A DNA stretch of 5,955 bases from Candidatus Methanovirga basalitermitum (GCA_031284445.1 JAISZW010000069.1:1-5955), one strand, 5' to 3'. Counted from the stretch's first letter, positions 1-5,575 are shown. Made by a program: numbers and translations. The notes: generated from the letters alone by a model not told the origin.

Positions 1-14
1 TTGATTTTAAATTC

Positions 15-40
15 AAAGGATATTATCCTTTAATTTTTAG
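15..40. terminator. Hairpin with following T tract, possible terminator of an upstream gene
   Basis: The arms AAAGGATA and TATCCTTT form a perfect 8-bp inverted repeat around a single T. In RNA this would fold as a shorter stem with a small loop, and a few flanking A/T pairs could extend it past a bulged C. The right arm runs into AATTTTTAG. This could end transcription from a gene left of the window, or be a protein-binding palindrome. No gene that it would terminate is visible, so the role is a guess. Confidence 0.3.
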
Positions 41-202
41 TTAAATAGCAATCGGATTTTTATCTATATGGATTTAACTTTGTTTAAAAATTCAAAGTAG
101 TTCAAGATTAATTTTTAGATTTAAATAAGTTTTAAGTTGTACTTTTTGAAACTACTATAATATACCTTTCAGATTCACCAGATACATTTTTTCATGTCTT
201 GA

Positions 203-325
203 ATTTTTCATGAAAATGAGACACCTTGTTATACTAAGTTTATCGAAAGTGAAGAGTTTTTAATGGAAAGATTTGCACGATTATATTATAAAATAGTCGA
301 TCGACTCTCTTTCACGGATAAATAG
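203..325 (+). pseudogene. Short open frame, possible remnant of a decayed gene
   Basis: A 40-codon frame lies between a TGA at 200-202 and a TAG at 323-325, with no usable start near its beginning. Its predicted peptide has mixed charged and hydrophobic composition (segment EEFLMERFARLYYKIVDRL) that looks more protein-like than the surrounding A/T-rich spacer. It is vaguely reminiscent of helices in the N-terminal part of DDE transposases. A second short frame just upstream (150-206, frame shifted by one) encodes FRFTRYIFSCLEFF, so one older gene broken by a frameshift is possible. I do not recognise the family. A chance open frame is a real alternative. Confidence 0.2.
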
Positions 326-367
326 ATAGACAAGTATATTGCAAATAATTAGGTATTATACTATATT

Positions 368-422
368 AAAAAAAAATAATTAAATTTTAAAAAAAAATAT
401 AAAAATATTCAGCTAAAAAAAA
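368..422. other. Cluster of phased A-tracts (likely bent DNA)
   Basis: Runs of 9, 9, 5 and 8 adenines lie at 368-376, 389-397, 401-405 and 415-422. The first three are centred about 21 and 10 bp apart, close to whole helical turns, which is the arrangement that gives intrinsic curvature. The tract sits about 90 bp upstream of the putative promoter of the Fe-protein gene. It may aid archaeal histone or chromatin-protein positioning, or simply reflect extreme AT content. Confidence 0.4.
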
Positions 423-502
423 TAAGTTTTAACCCAATGAAACACGACCAATAAATTTGAAAATTTTAGAAAAACTCCATAATTTTTTACACCTTATGAA
501 AT

Positions 503-518
503 TAGTAACCTTTATATG
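503..518 (+). promoter_or_regulatory. Putative archaeal promoter (BRE/TATA-like) for the nitrogenase-like Fe-protein gene
   Basis: TAGTAACC is followed directly by TTTATATG, which resembles the archaeal TATA box of methanogens with an upstream BRE position. A start about 25 bp past the TATA box would fall near 537-542, giving a leader of roughly 135 nt before the TTG start codon. The same TAGTAACC-plus-TATA arrangement recurs at 4867-4882. The neighbouring AATGTATAATATGA (563-576) is an alternative TATA box. No transcript data are available here. Confidence 0.4.
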
Positions 519-526
519 TGATGAAT

Positions 527-542
527 TATAACAATTGTTATA
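527..542. promoter_or_regulatory. Perfect 16-bp palindrome, candidate operator of the nitrogenase-like cluster
   Basis: TATAACAATTGTTATA is identical to its reverse complement. It begins about 9 bp past the putative TATA box, so it would overlap the predicted transcription start, a position where a bound dimer would block initiation. It does not match the GGAA-N6-TTCC operator of the methanogen nitrogen regulator NrpR, and no such site was seen anywhere upstream of the cluster. AT-rich palindromes of this length can arise by chance, so the location is the main argument. Confidence 0.35.
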
Positions 543-675
543 TTAATTAATCCATGAAACTAAAATGTATAATATGATCTGAAAGTTTAATAGACATCTT
601 TAATTTGATTATGTTATTTTAATATTTCATGGGAAATAATTAATTACAATATTAAAAAAAATTAAGAGGCATATT

Positions 676-1548
676 TTGACTAAAAAGAGAAAAGAAATCG
701 CAATTTATGGTAAAGGTGGTATTGGAAAATCAACTACAACATCAAATATTAGTGCTGCATTGTCCATTTCTGGGCTTAGTGTAATGCAAATAGGATGTGA
801 TCCAAAAAGTGATTCTACCAACACTTTGACTGGAGGAAAATCAATACCAACAGTCTTGGAATCTTTACGCAAAAATAGAGGCAATATTAATGTGGAAGAT
901 GTTATTTATGAAGGATTCAATGGTATTTATTGTATTGAAGCTGGAGGTCCAGAACCTGGTGTAGGTTGTGCAGGAAGAGGAATTATTACTGCTGTAGAGT
1001 TTTTAAAACAAGAAAATGTCTTTGAAGAGTATGCTCCAGATGTTGTTCTATACGATGTTCTTGGAGATGTTGTTTGTGGTGGTTTTGCTATGCCTATAAG
1101 AGAAAGAGCTGCAGATCAGATCTATACAGTTTCTTCTGCAGATTTTATGGCAATATATGCTGCAAATAATCTTTTTAAAGGGATTAAAAAGTATTCCAAT
1201 AGTGGGGGTGCATTGTTTAGTGGTATCATTGGAAATTCAATAACATTTTCAACTCAAAAAGATATTTTAAATGATTTTGTTGAGAGGACTAATAGTACGA
1301 TGGCTGGATTTGTTCCAAGATCTTTGTCTGTAACTCAAGCAGAATTAAGTGGGAAAACAGCTATTGAGTCTGACCCAGATTCTAATCAATCCCAAATTTA
1401 TAGAAAACTTGCCAAATATATTCATGAAAACAAAGAGGAATATGTACCAACACCTTTAGAAAGTGATGAACTTAAAAATTGGGCTGAATCTTGGGCAGAT
1501 AAACTTATTGAATTAAAAAAACAAGAAGAAAAGGATTTTAATATTTAA
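676..1548 (+). CDS. Nitrogenase-like iron protein (NifH family reductase component)
   Basis: This is a complete 290-residue NifH-family ATPase, near the usual family length. It should form a cytoplasmic homodimer that uses MgATP to pass electrons from a shared 4Fe-4S cluster to the D/K complex encoded downstream. Visible motifs are the P-loop GKGGIGKST (residues 12-20), CDPKSDST (41-48), the cluster ligand in GVGCAGRG (Cys98) with the Arg101 that is ADP-ribosylated in some nitrogenases, and switch II DVLGDVVCGGF (127-137) with the second ligand Cys134. The start is TTG, preceded by AAGAGG at 664-669 with 6 nt spacing. An in-frame TAA at 637-639 leaves no ATG upstream. The downstream gap holds neither nifI1 nor nifI2, which normally follow nifH in methanogen nitrogenase operons. 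Family membership is very secure. True dinitrogenase reductase is unlikely given the partner subunits, and a CfbC-type protein is a weaker alternative. Confidence 0.93.
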   Translation: MTKKRKEIAIYGKGGIGKSTTTSNISAALSISGLSVMQIGCDPKSDSTNTLTGGKSIPTVLESLRKNRGNINVEDVIYEGFNGIYCIEAGGPEPGVGCAGRGIITAVEFLKQENVFEEYAPDVVLYDVLGDVVCGGFAMPIRERAADQIYTVSSADFMAIYAANNLFKGIKKYSNSGGALFSGIIGNSITFSTQKDILNDFVERTNSTMAGFVPRSLSVTQAELSGKTAIESDPDSNQSQIYRKLAKYIHENKEEYVPTPLESDELKNWAESWADKLIELKKQEEKDFNI

Positions 1549-1653
1549 CAGAGGCTAAACTATCCTAAGTTGTATTTTGAGGGTGTATTCATGAAAGATG
1601 GAATAATGTGAATAGCTATTAGGATGATATTGTAATGAAATAAAATTAAAACA

Positions 1654-1660
1654 TTTTTTT
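1654..1660 (+). terminator. T7 tract, possible terminator after the Fe-protein gene
   Basis: Seven consecutive T residues lie about 105 bp past the Fe-protein stop codon, just before the tandem repeats. Oligo-T tracts alone can terminate archaeal transcription. The inverted pair ATCCTAA (1562-1568) and TTAGGAT (1619-1625) lies upstream but encloses a 50-nt loop, so it adds little. Readthrough into the D gene is equally possible. Confidence 0.3.
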
Positions 1661-1700
1661 GTATTTAATTAATAGTAGGAAAGTATTTAATTAATAGTAG
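1661..1700. repeat. Two tandem copies of an 18-bp repeat between the H and D genes
   Basis: GTATTTAATTAATAGTAG occurs at 1661-1678 and again, without mismatch, at 1683-1700. The copies are 22 bp apart from start to start, about two helical turns, so both would face the same side of the DNA. Each contains the palindromic core TTAATTAA. Placed 53-92 bp ahead of the D start codon, they could be tandem binding sites for a regulator or could contain TATA-like elements for a D-K promoter. A simple slipped-strand duplication is the alternative. Confidence 0.6.
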
Positions 1701-1718
1701 AAAGTTTACTAAAATTTG

Positions 1719-1747
1719 AAAATTTACTATAAATAAGATTTAAGGTG
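1719..1747 (+). promoter_or_regulatory. TATA-like element and ribosome binding site ahead of the D subunit gene
   Basis: AAAATTTACTATAAATAAG resembles an archaeal BRE/TATA region, and AAGGTG (1742-1747) is a good Shine-Dalgarno match 5 nt before the ATG at 1753. If this TATA box were used, transcription would begin around the ATG and leave out the ribosome site. The true promoter may therefore lie further upstream, for example within the tandem repeats. The related sequence TTTACTA occurs at 1705-1711 and 1723-1729. Confidence 0.3.
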
Positions 1748-1752
1748 TTAAA

Positions 1753-3273
1753 ATGTCAGATAATTCAGAAAAATCCATTGACTTAAACAAAAATACATGT
1801 CCTAATCGTGAACAAAGAGCTAATGGAACAAATGTATACTATGGAAAAGCATCGAAACTTTTAAAAGATGCGAAAAAAGGAAATCTAAAATGTTCTGAGA
1901 GAAAATTTCAACAATCAGGAGGTTGTGTACTTAATTTCTACTTATCAGTTAGAGTTCCAACCATTCGTGATGCAGTCACTATTTTTAACTCTCCAGTTGG
2001 TTGTTCTTCAAGTGCATTAGGATATCGTGAGTTATTTAGGGGAATTCCTGTTGAATTAGGAAGACCTGCACAATACAATCTTAATTGGATTACAACTAAC
2101 TTAAGTGAAGATGATGTCGTTTTTGGTGCTAGTGAAAAATTAAAAGGAACAATTTTAGAAGCTGAAAGAAGATATTCTCCTAAGGCAATTTTTATATTAG
2201 CATCTTGTACAAGTGGAATTATAGGTGAAGATATTGAAGGTGCAATTAATAATCTACAACCAAAAATTAAAGCAAAGATTGTTCCAGTTCACTGTGAAGG
2301 AGTAAGGTCAAGACTTGTCCAGACTGGTTATGATGCTTTTTGGCATGGTGTTCTTAAGTATGTGGTTGAAGAACCTAAGAAAAAACAGGAAGATTTGATA
2401 AATATTGCCAGTATGCTTTCCTATACTTGGCAAGATCGTCTTGAAATAGAAAGATTACTGGGTAAAGTGGGTTTACGAGCAAATTTTGTGCCTGAATTTG
2501 CAACTGTTGATCAACTTGAAGTATTAAGTGAAGCAGCTTTAACTGCACCAATATGTCCTACTTATACTGATTATCTCTCAAGAGGTCTTGAAAAAGAATA
2601 TGGGGTTCCTTACTTTCTTTATCCATCACCAACAGGTATAAAAAATACTGATGAATGGTTGCGTCAAATTGGTAAATTCACCAACAAAGAAGATGAAGTG
2701 GAAGATCTTATAAGAGAAGAACATAAAATTTGGAAGCCAAAAATGGAAGCTATTCAGGATAAATTGATTCAACTTGGAAAAAATGGTGAGAAGATAAGAA
2801 TTTTAGGTTCTCTTGGTCAAGGAAGACTTGTTAATCAGTTACCATTTTTTGATGAGTTAGGACTACAAACTCCTGCTGCAATGAGTCAAGATTTTGATGA
2901 TCTTTTGGTTGATCAATTAGATGACATTATAAATAAGCATGGTGATTTTGATATAATGGTTAATACTTTCCAAGCAGCAGAACAAGCGAATATAACAACT
3001 AACTTGGATCCAGATTTAACACTTACCTGTCCATTTCAAGGAGGTACTTGGGAGAGAGATAACAATGTCACAAGAATACATTCTCTAAGAGGTGATCCTG
3101 ATCCATGGAGTATGCAAACTGGATATGGTGGTGCTGTTGCATTTGGTAACTTTTTAATACAAGCATTTAAGAATAGATCCTATAATAAGACTTTAAGTGA
3201 GAAGACACCAAAAAGTTATAATGATTGGTGGTATGAACAGTCCGATCCATTATATTACATAGAAAAAGAGTAG
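1753..3273 (+). CDS. Nitrogenase-like component 1, NifD-type alpha subunit
   Basis: This 506-residue protein is a nitrogenase component 1 alpha-like subunit, expected to form a D2K2 reductase core with the next gene product and take electrons from the NifH-like protein. Three P-cluster cysteines are in place: Cys58 (SGGCVL), Cys84 (SPVGCSS) and Cys152 (SCTSGIIGEDI), spaced almost as in A. vinelandii NifD (62, 88, 154). Cys268 in APICPTYTDYLSRGLEKEYG fits the cofactor ligand Cys275. In CEGVRSRLVQTGYDAFWHG (181-199) a Gln corresponds to NifD Gln191, but Tyr/Asp replace the catalytic His195. His443 (RIHS) may match cofactor ligand His442, followed by a longer loop before TGYGG. These changes argue against N2 reduction. 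The length exceeds my recollection of single-subunit CfbD, and a separate K partner exists. A Mar-type (methylthio-alkane reductase) or related group IV enzyme is plausible. The ATG has AAGGTG 5 nt upstream. Confidence 0.88.
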   Translation: MSDNSEKSIDLNKNTCPNREQRANGTNVYYGKASKLLKDAKKGNLKCSERKFQQSGGCVLNFYLSVRVPTIRDAVTIFNSPVGCSSSALGYRELFRGIPVELGRPAQYNLNWITTNLSEDDVVFGASEKLKGTILEAERRYSPKAIFILASCTSGIIGEDIEGAINNLQPKIKAKIVPVHCEGVRSRLVQTGYDAFWHGVLKYVVEEPKKKQEDLINIASMLSYTWQDRLEIERLLGKVGLRANFVPEFATVDQLEVLSEAALTAPICPTYTDYLSRGLEKEYGVPYFLYPSPTGIKNTDEWLRQIGKFTNKEDEVEDLIREEHKIWKPKMEAIQDKLIQLGKNGEKIRILGSLGQGRLVNQLPFFDELGLQTPAAMSQDFDDLLVDQLDDIINKHGDFDIMVNTFQAAEQANITTNLDPDLTLTCPFQGGTWERDNNVTRIHSLRGDPDPWSMQTGYGGAVAFGNFLIQAFKNRSYNKTLSEKTPKSYNDWWYEQSDPLYYIEKE

Positions 3274-3310
3274 TAAACTATGGGTAGAAAGCTCATTATA
3301 AAATGTATTA

Positions 3311-3316
3311 AGGAGG
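3311..3316 (+). promoter_or_regulatory. Strong Shine-Dalgarno site of the K subunit gene
   Basis: AGGAGG lies 9 nt before the ATG at 3326 and is the best ribosome site in the window. The D and K genes are separated by only 52 bp, and D ends in a double stop (TAG TAA), so the two are probably cotranscribed. Confidence 0.6.
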
Positions 3317-3325
3317 AAATTATCT

Positions 3326-4663
3326 ATGACTGAAGAAAATTATTTATCTGATGATTTAAGTAAAGATTCTCTTGAAGCTCCAAGATTTAGCTGTTCACTT
3401 GCAGGAGCTTATGGAACTACTTTAGGACTTCGTGATGCTGTGCCTATCCTGCATTCTGGTGCTGGTTGTGGTATTGGTCAGCTATTTGGAACTCTTTATG
3501 CTGGAGGGCAAGGAGCTGGTGGTAATGAAGGAGGAACAAGTACACCATGTTCTTGTTTAGTTGAAGATCATGTTATATTTGGAGGTGAAACAAAACTTAG
3601 AAATTTAATCCAATCCACCATTGAAGTGTTTAATGCCAATTTTTTTGTGGTTATTTCTGGTTGTGTTCCATCACTTATTGGTGATGATGTTAACAGTATA
3701 GTGGGGGAATTTAAGAATAAAGTTCCTATAATTCATATAAATGCTCCTGGATTTAAGGGAAACTCTTACGAAGGCTATGAATTATTTTTTGAAGCTATTG
3801 CTGATCAACTTTTAACAGAGAAGCCATTGAAAAAGAAATTGGTTAATATTTTTGGTGTGGTTCCGTATAATCATGTGTTCTGGAAAGGAGAACTCTCTAC
3901 TGTAAAAAAACTTCTTTCAAGTATTGGAATAGAAGCAAATATAATATTTACAGAACAGGATGGATTAGCTAATATTGATCGTATCCCTTCTGCTGAATAT
4001 AATGTTGTTCTTTCAACATGGAATGGGCATAGAGCTGTTAAAAAGCTTAAAAAGAAATTTAAAACTCCATTCATATCATTCCCAAATGTACCAATAGGTG
4101 CTAAACAAACAGCCACTTTCCTAAGAACTGTTGGTGATAAACTTGGAGTTGATTTGGATATAATTGAGGATGTTATTAAAAGAGAAGAATCATGGACCTA
4201 TAGGTATATGGAATATCCTGGGGATGCTATTATATTAGTACGTCCAAATTCATACTTTGCGGTTGTAAGTGATAGTAATACTGCTATTGGCATAACAAAG
4301 TTTTTAACCAATGAACTTGGGTATTTGCCAGATATTGTAGAGATAACAGATAATCCTCCAGAGGAGTATCATGAAAAAATCAGGAATGAGATATTAGATA
4401 ATCTTGATGCAGCCTTTGAACCTGAAATTATTTTTGAAAATGATACATATAATATCAGAAAGAATTTAGAGGATCGACCATTCCAATTCCTTTTTTCTAG
4501 CTCTTTAGAGGCACCAACATCTATGGAAGATTTTGGAGCATTGCATATTTCTGTGTCCTTTCCAGTTTACAATAAATCTGTGTTAGTACATAACTATGCT
4601 GGTTACGATGGAGGACTTTCTTTAATTGAAGATCTTGTTGGAACATTTGTTGGACCATTATAA
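3326..4663 (+). CDS. Nitrogenase-like component 1, NifK-type beta subunit
   Basis: This 445-residue protein is a nitrogenase component 1 beta-like subunit and the presumed partner of the D protein encoded 52 bp upstream. Its three expected P-cluster cysteines are Cys23 (FSCSLAGAYG), Cys48 (SGAGCGIG) and Cys113 (SGCVPSLIGDD), matching A. vinelandii NifK Cys70, 95 and 153. The complex should therefore carry a full P-cluster, unlike NifEN, where part of this ligand set is missing. The NifK Ser188 position reads Gly (APGF, about 140-143). The N-terminus is short, with 22 residues before the first cysteine against 69 in A. vinelandii. Two further cysteines (75 and 77, PCSC) lie in an insert-like glycine-rich stretch between the first two and third ligands. 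This confirms a two-subunit D/K core rather than a CfbD homodimer. Substrate is unknown from sequence alone. Confidence 0.87.
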   Translation: MTEENYLSDDLSKDSLEAPRFSCSLAGAYGTTLGLRDAVPILHSGAGCGIGQLFGTLYAGGQGAGGNEGGTSTPCSCLVEDHVIFGGETKLRNLIQSTIEVFNANFFVVISGCVPSLIGDDVNSIVGEFKNKVPIIHINAPGFKGNSYEGYELFFEAIADQLLTEKPLKKKLVNIFGVVPYNHVFWKGELSTVKKLLSSIGIEANIIFTEQDGLANIDRIPSAEYNVVLSTWNGHRAVKKLKKKFKTPFISFPNVPIGAKQTATFLRTVGDKLGVDLDIIEDVIKREESWTYRYMEYPGDAIILVRPNSYFAVVSDSNTAIGITKFLTNELGYLPDIVEITDNPPEEYHEKIRNEILDNLDAAFEPEIIFENDTYNIRKNLEDRPFQFLFSSSLEAPTSMEDFGALHISVSFPVYNKSVLVHNYAGYDGGLSLIEDLVGTFVGPL

Positions 4664-4680
4664 TAGCTATTAGTTCATAT

Positions 4681-4734
4681 TATCCATTTGTAAATTATCA
4701 TCTTCACTATGAATGGATGTGAAAATCATTTTTT
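4681..4734 (+). terminator. Hairpin plus T6 tract, likely terminator of the nitrogenase-like cluster
   Basis: ATCCATT (4682-4688) pairs with AATGGAT (4712-4718). Two G-T wobbles and two A-T pairs extend the stem inward to about 11 pairs. A run of six T residues follows at 4729-4734. It lies 18-71 bp past the K stop codon, as expected for the end of the transcript. Archaeal termination may need only the T tract. Confidence 0.45.
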
Positions 4735-4866
4735 AAGAATTTTATTAAAATCACTATAAAACAATAGTTTAGTAATTAGTTTTGTTTTTAGCTATTATGG
4801 GATAAATTAAGCACATTCTAACATTTTTGCCAACTTAATAATATTATTTTAATCAACCTAAAAAAA

Positions 4867-4882
4867 TAGTAACCTATATATT
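4867..4882 (+). promoter_or_regulatory. Putative promoter (BRE/TATA-like), second copy of the TAGTAACC arrangement
   Basis: TAGTAACC is followed by TATATATT, echoing the element at 503-518. Transcription would start near 4905 and run through the transposase remnant towards the small membrane-protein genes. It may have been the promoter of the decayed gene, or it may now serve the SemiSWEET-like gene with a leader of almost 400 nt. Confidence 0.3.
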
Positions 4883-4900
4883 CCTTCGATAATAGAATAT

Positions 4901-4916
4901 TTTATGTTAACATAAA
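4901..4916. promoter_or_regulatory. Perfect 16-bp palindrome downstream of the second putative promoter
   Basis: TTTATGTTAACATAAA equals its reverse complement and sits where a start site from the TATA element at 4875-4882 would fall. The half-sites differ from those of the palindrome at 527-542, so the two are unlikely to bind the same regulator with equal strength. A chance AT-rich palindrome is possible. Confidence 0.25.
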
Positions 4917-4925
4917 TTATTTAAT

Positions 4926-5276
4926 CATGAAAATGAGAAAACCCATGCTGTTTTTATAGTGCCAAAATTATCATGATTGATAGAAAAATTTAAAAGAATT
5001 GTTGAAATTATTTAGTTTACAATTTAGGATGTGCAATAATTATTTGGTCTTACCAAAATCGTTAAATTTAAGTATGGTGACTTTTAGAAGAAATTATTCC
5101 ATATTATGGTGAAAGAAAACTATGGTGACACAATTAAAACCAAACCTAAACAAGAAACTATTCGATTTTTCACTTATGCTTCCATATACCTAATATTAAG
5201 AAATAAACGATACAATTTAGCTGTAAAACATGTTCGCAGGAGAGACTTTAAAATTAAGACTATTGTAGGAGAATAG
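4926..5276 (+). pseudogene. Decayed transposase-like remnant (possible DDE transposase C-terminal part)
   Basis: One reading frame reads as protein-like text broken by five in-frame stops (4974, 5013, 5025, 5037, 5085). It starts with HENEKTHAVFIVPKLS, reminiscent of the strand preceding a charged residue patch in DDE transposases. After the last stop a 62-codon open stretch runs to a TAG at 5274, including VKENYGDTIKTKPKQETIRF (around 5109-5168) and a basic end (KHVRRRDFKIKTIVGE). The pattern K-x-x-YGD-x-I-x-x-K followed by a hydrophobic Tyr-rich helix resembles the C-terminal region of IS5-type transposases. An internal ATG at 5106 could open a 56-aa peptide, but it has no clear ribosome site. 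No terminal inverted repeats were found. The match is by eye only; random AT-rich sequence or an unrelated dead gene remain possible. Confidence 0.35.
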
Positions 5277-5281
5277 TACTA

Positions 5282-5575
5282 ATGTATTTTAATGATATAA
5301 TTTTTTTATATGCACAAAATGGAGAACATATTGCATCAATATTGTTGATTGTCTTGAGTATATTTGAATTTGTGCAAGTCTGGGGTAATTTAAGAGGAAA
5401 AAATGATCATGAAATGAATTTCTATATCCCTTTAGTGTTCCTTATTCAAGCATCATTCACTATCTATGGATTTATATACGAAGATGTTTTTATAACTTCT
5501 GTTAATCTTTTTGGGTTAATATTCACACCATTAACATTATTCACAATATTTTATTATGGGTTTAAATCAGTTTAG
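5282..5575 (+). CDS. SemiSWEET/MtN3-like small membrane transporter (three transmembrane helices)
   Basis: This 97-residue protein has three predicted membrane helices (about 16-35, 47-65 and 70-92), the size and layout of a SemiSWEET half-transporter, which works as a dimer to carry sugars or other small solutes. The spacing of landmarks fits: LSIFEFVQV at the end of helix 1, IYGFIYED (61-68) at the end of helix 2, and VNLFGLIFTP (74-83) with Asn75 in helix 3, where the family has a conserved Asn in the binding pocket. The proline of the usual PQ motif is replaced by Val (VQ at 31-32), so conformational cycling may differ. AGGAG (5267-5271) lies 10 nt before the ATG, inside the end of the transposase-like remnant. 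The next membrane-protein frame follows closely, suggesting cotranscription. Substrate cannot be told. An unrelated three-helix protein is the alternative. Confidence 0.6.
   Translation: MYFNDIIFLYAQNGEHIASILLIVLSIFEFVQVWGNLRGKNDHEMNFYIPLVFLIQASFTIYGFIYEDVFITSVNLFGLIFTPLTLFTIFYYGFKSV

Noticed and set aside
1..33. C-terminal end of an upstream gene (10 codons to a TAA at 31-33)
   Set aside because: Too short to support any coding claim, and it overlaps the hairpin.
1562..1625. Hairpin from ATCCTAA and TTAGGAT after the Fe-protein gene
   Set aside because: A 7-bp stem with a 50-nt loop in AT-rich DNA is not convincing as a terminator by itself.
1661..1700. Start of a CRISPR array
   Set aside because: Only two copies separated by 4 bp, with no spacer-sized unique sequence and no cas genes.
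676..3273. CfbCD (F430 biosynthesis) reductase
   Set aside because: CfbD acts as a single-type subunit without a K partner; here D is longer, is followed by a K gene and carries the full three-cysteine set plus a cofactor-type cysteine.
3871..4116. 81-codon open frame on the minus strand
   Set aside because: It lies wholly inside the K subunit gene on the opposite strand, has no recognisable domain, and the plus-strand protein there is clearly conserved in pattern.
676..4663. Ordinary molybdenum nitrogenase for N2 fixation
   Set aside because: The D subunit lacks the catalytic His195 equivalent, no nifI1, nifI2, nifE or nifN is adjacent, and K has a short N-terminus; a nitrogenase-like reductase fits better.
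3326..4663. NifEN-type scaffold instead of a catalytic D/K pair
   Set aside because: All six P-cluster cysteine positions are filled across the two proteins, whereas NifN lacks most of its set.
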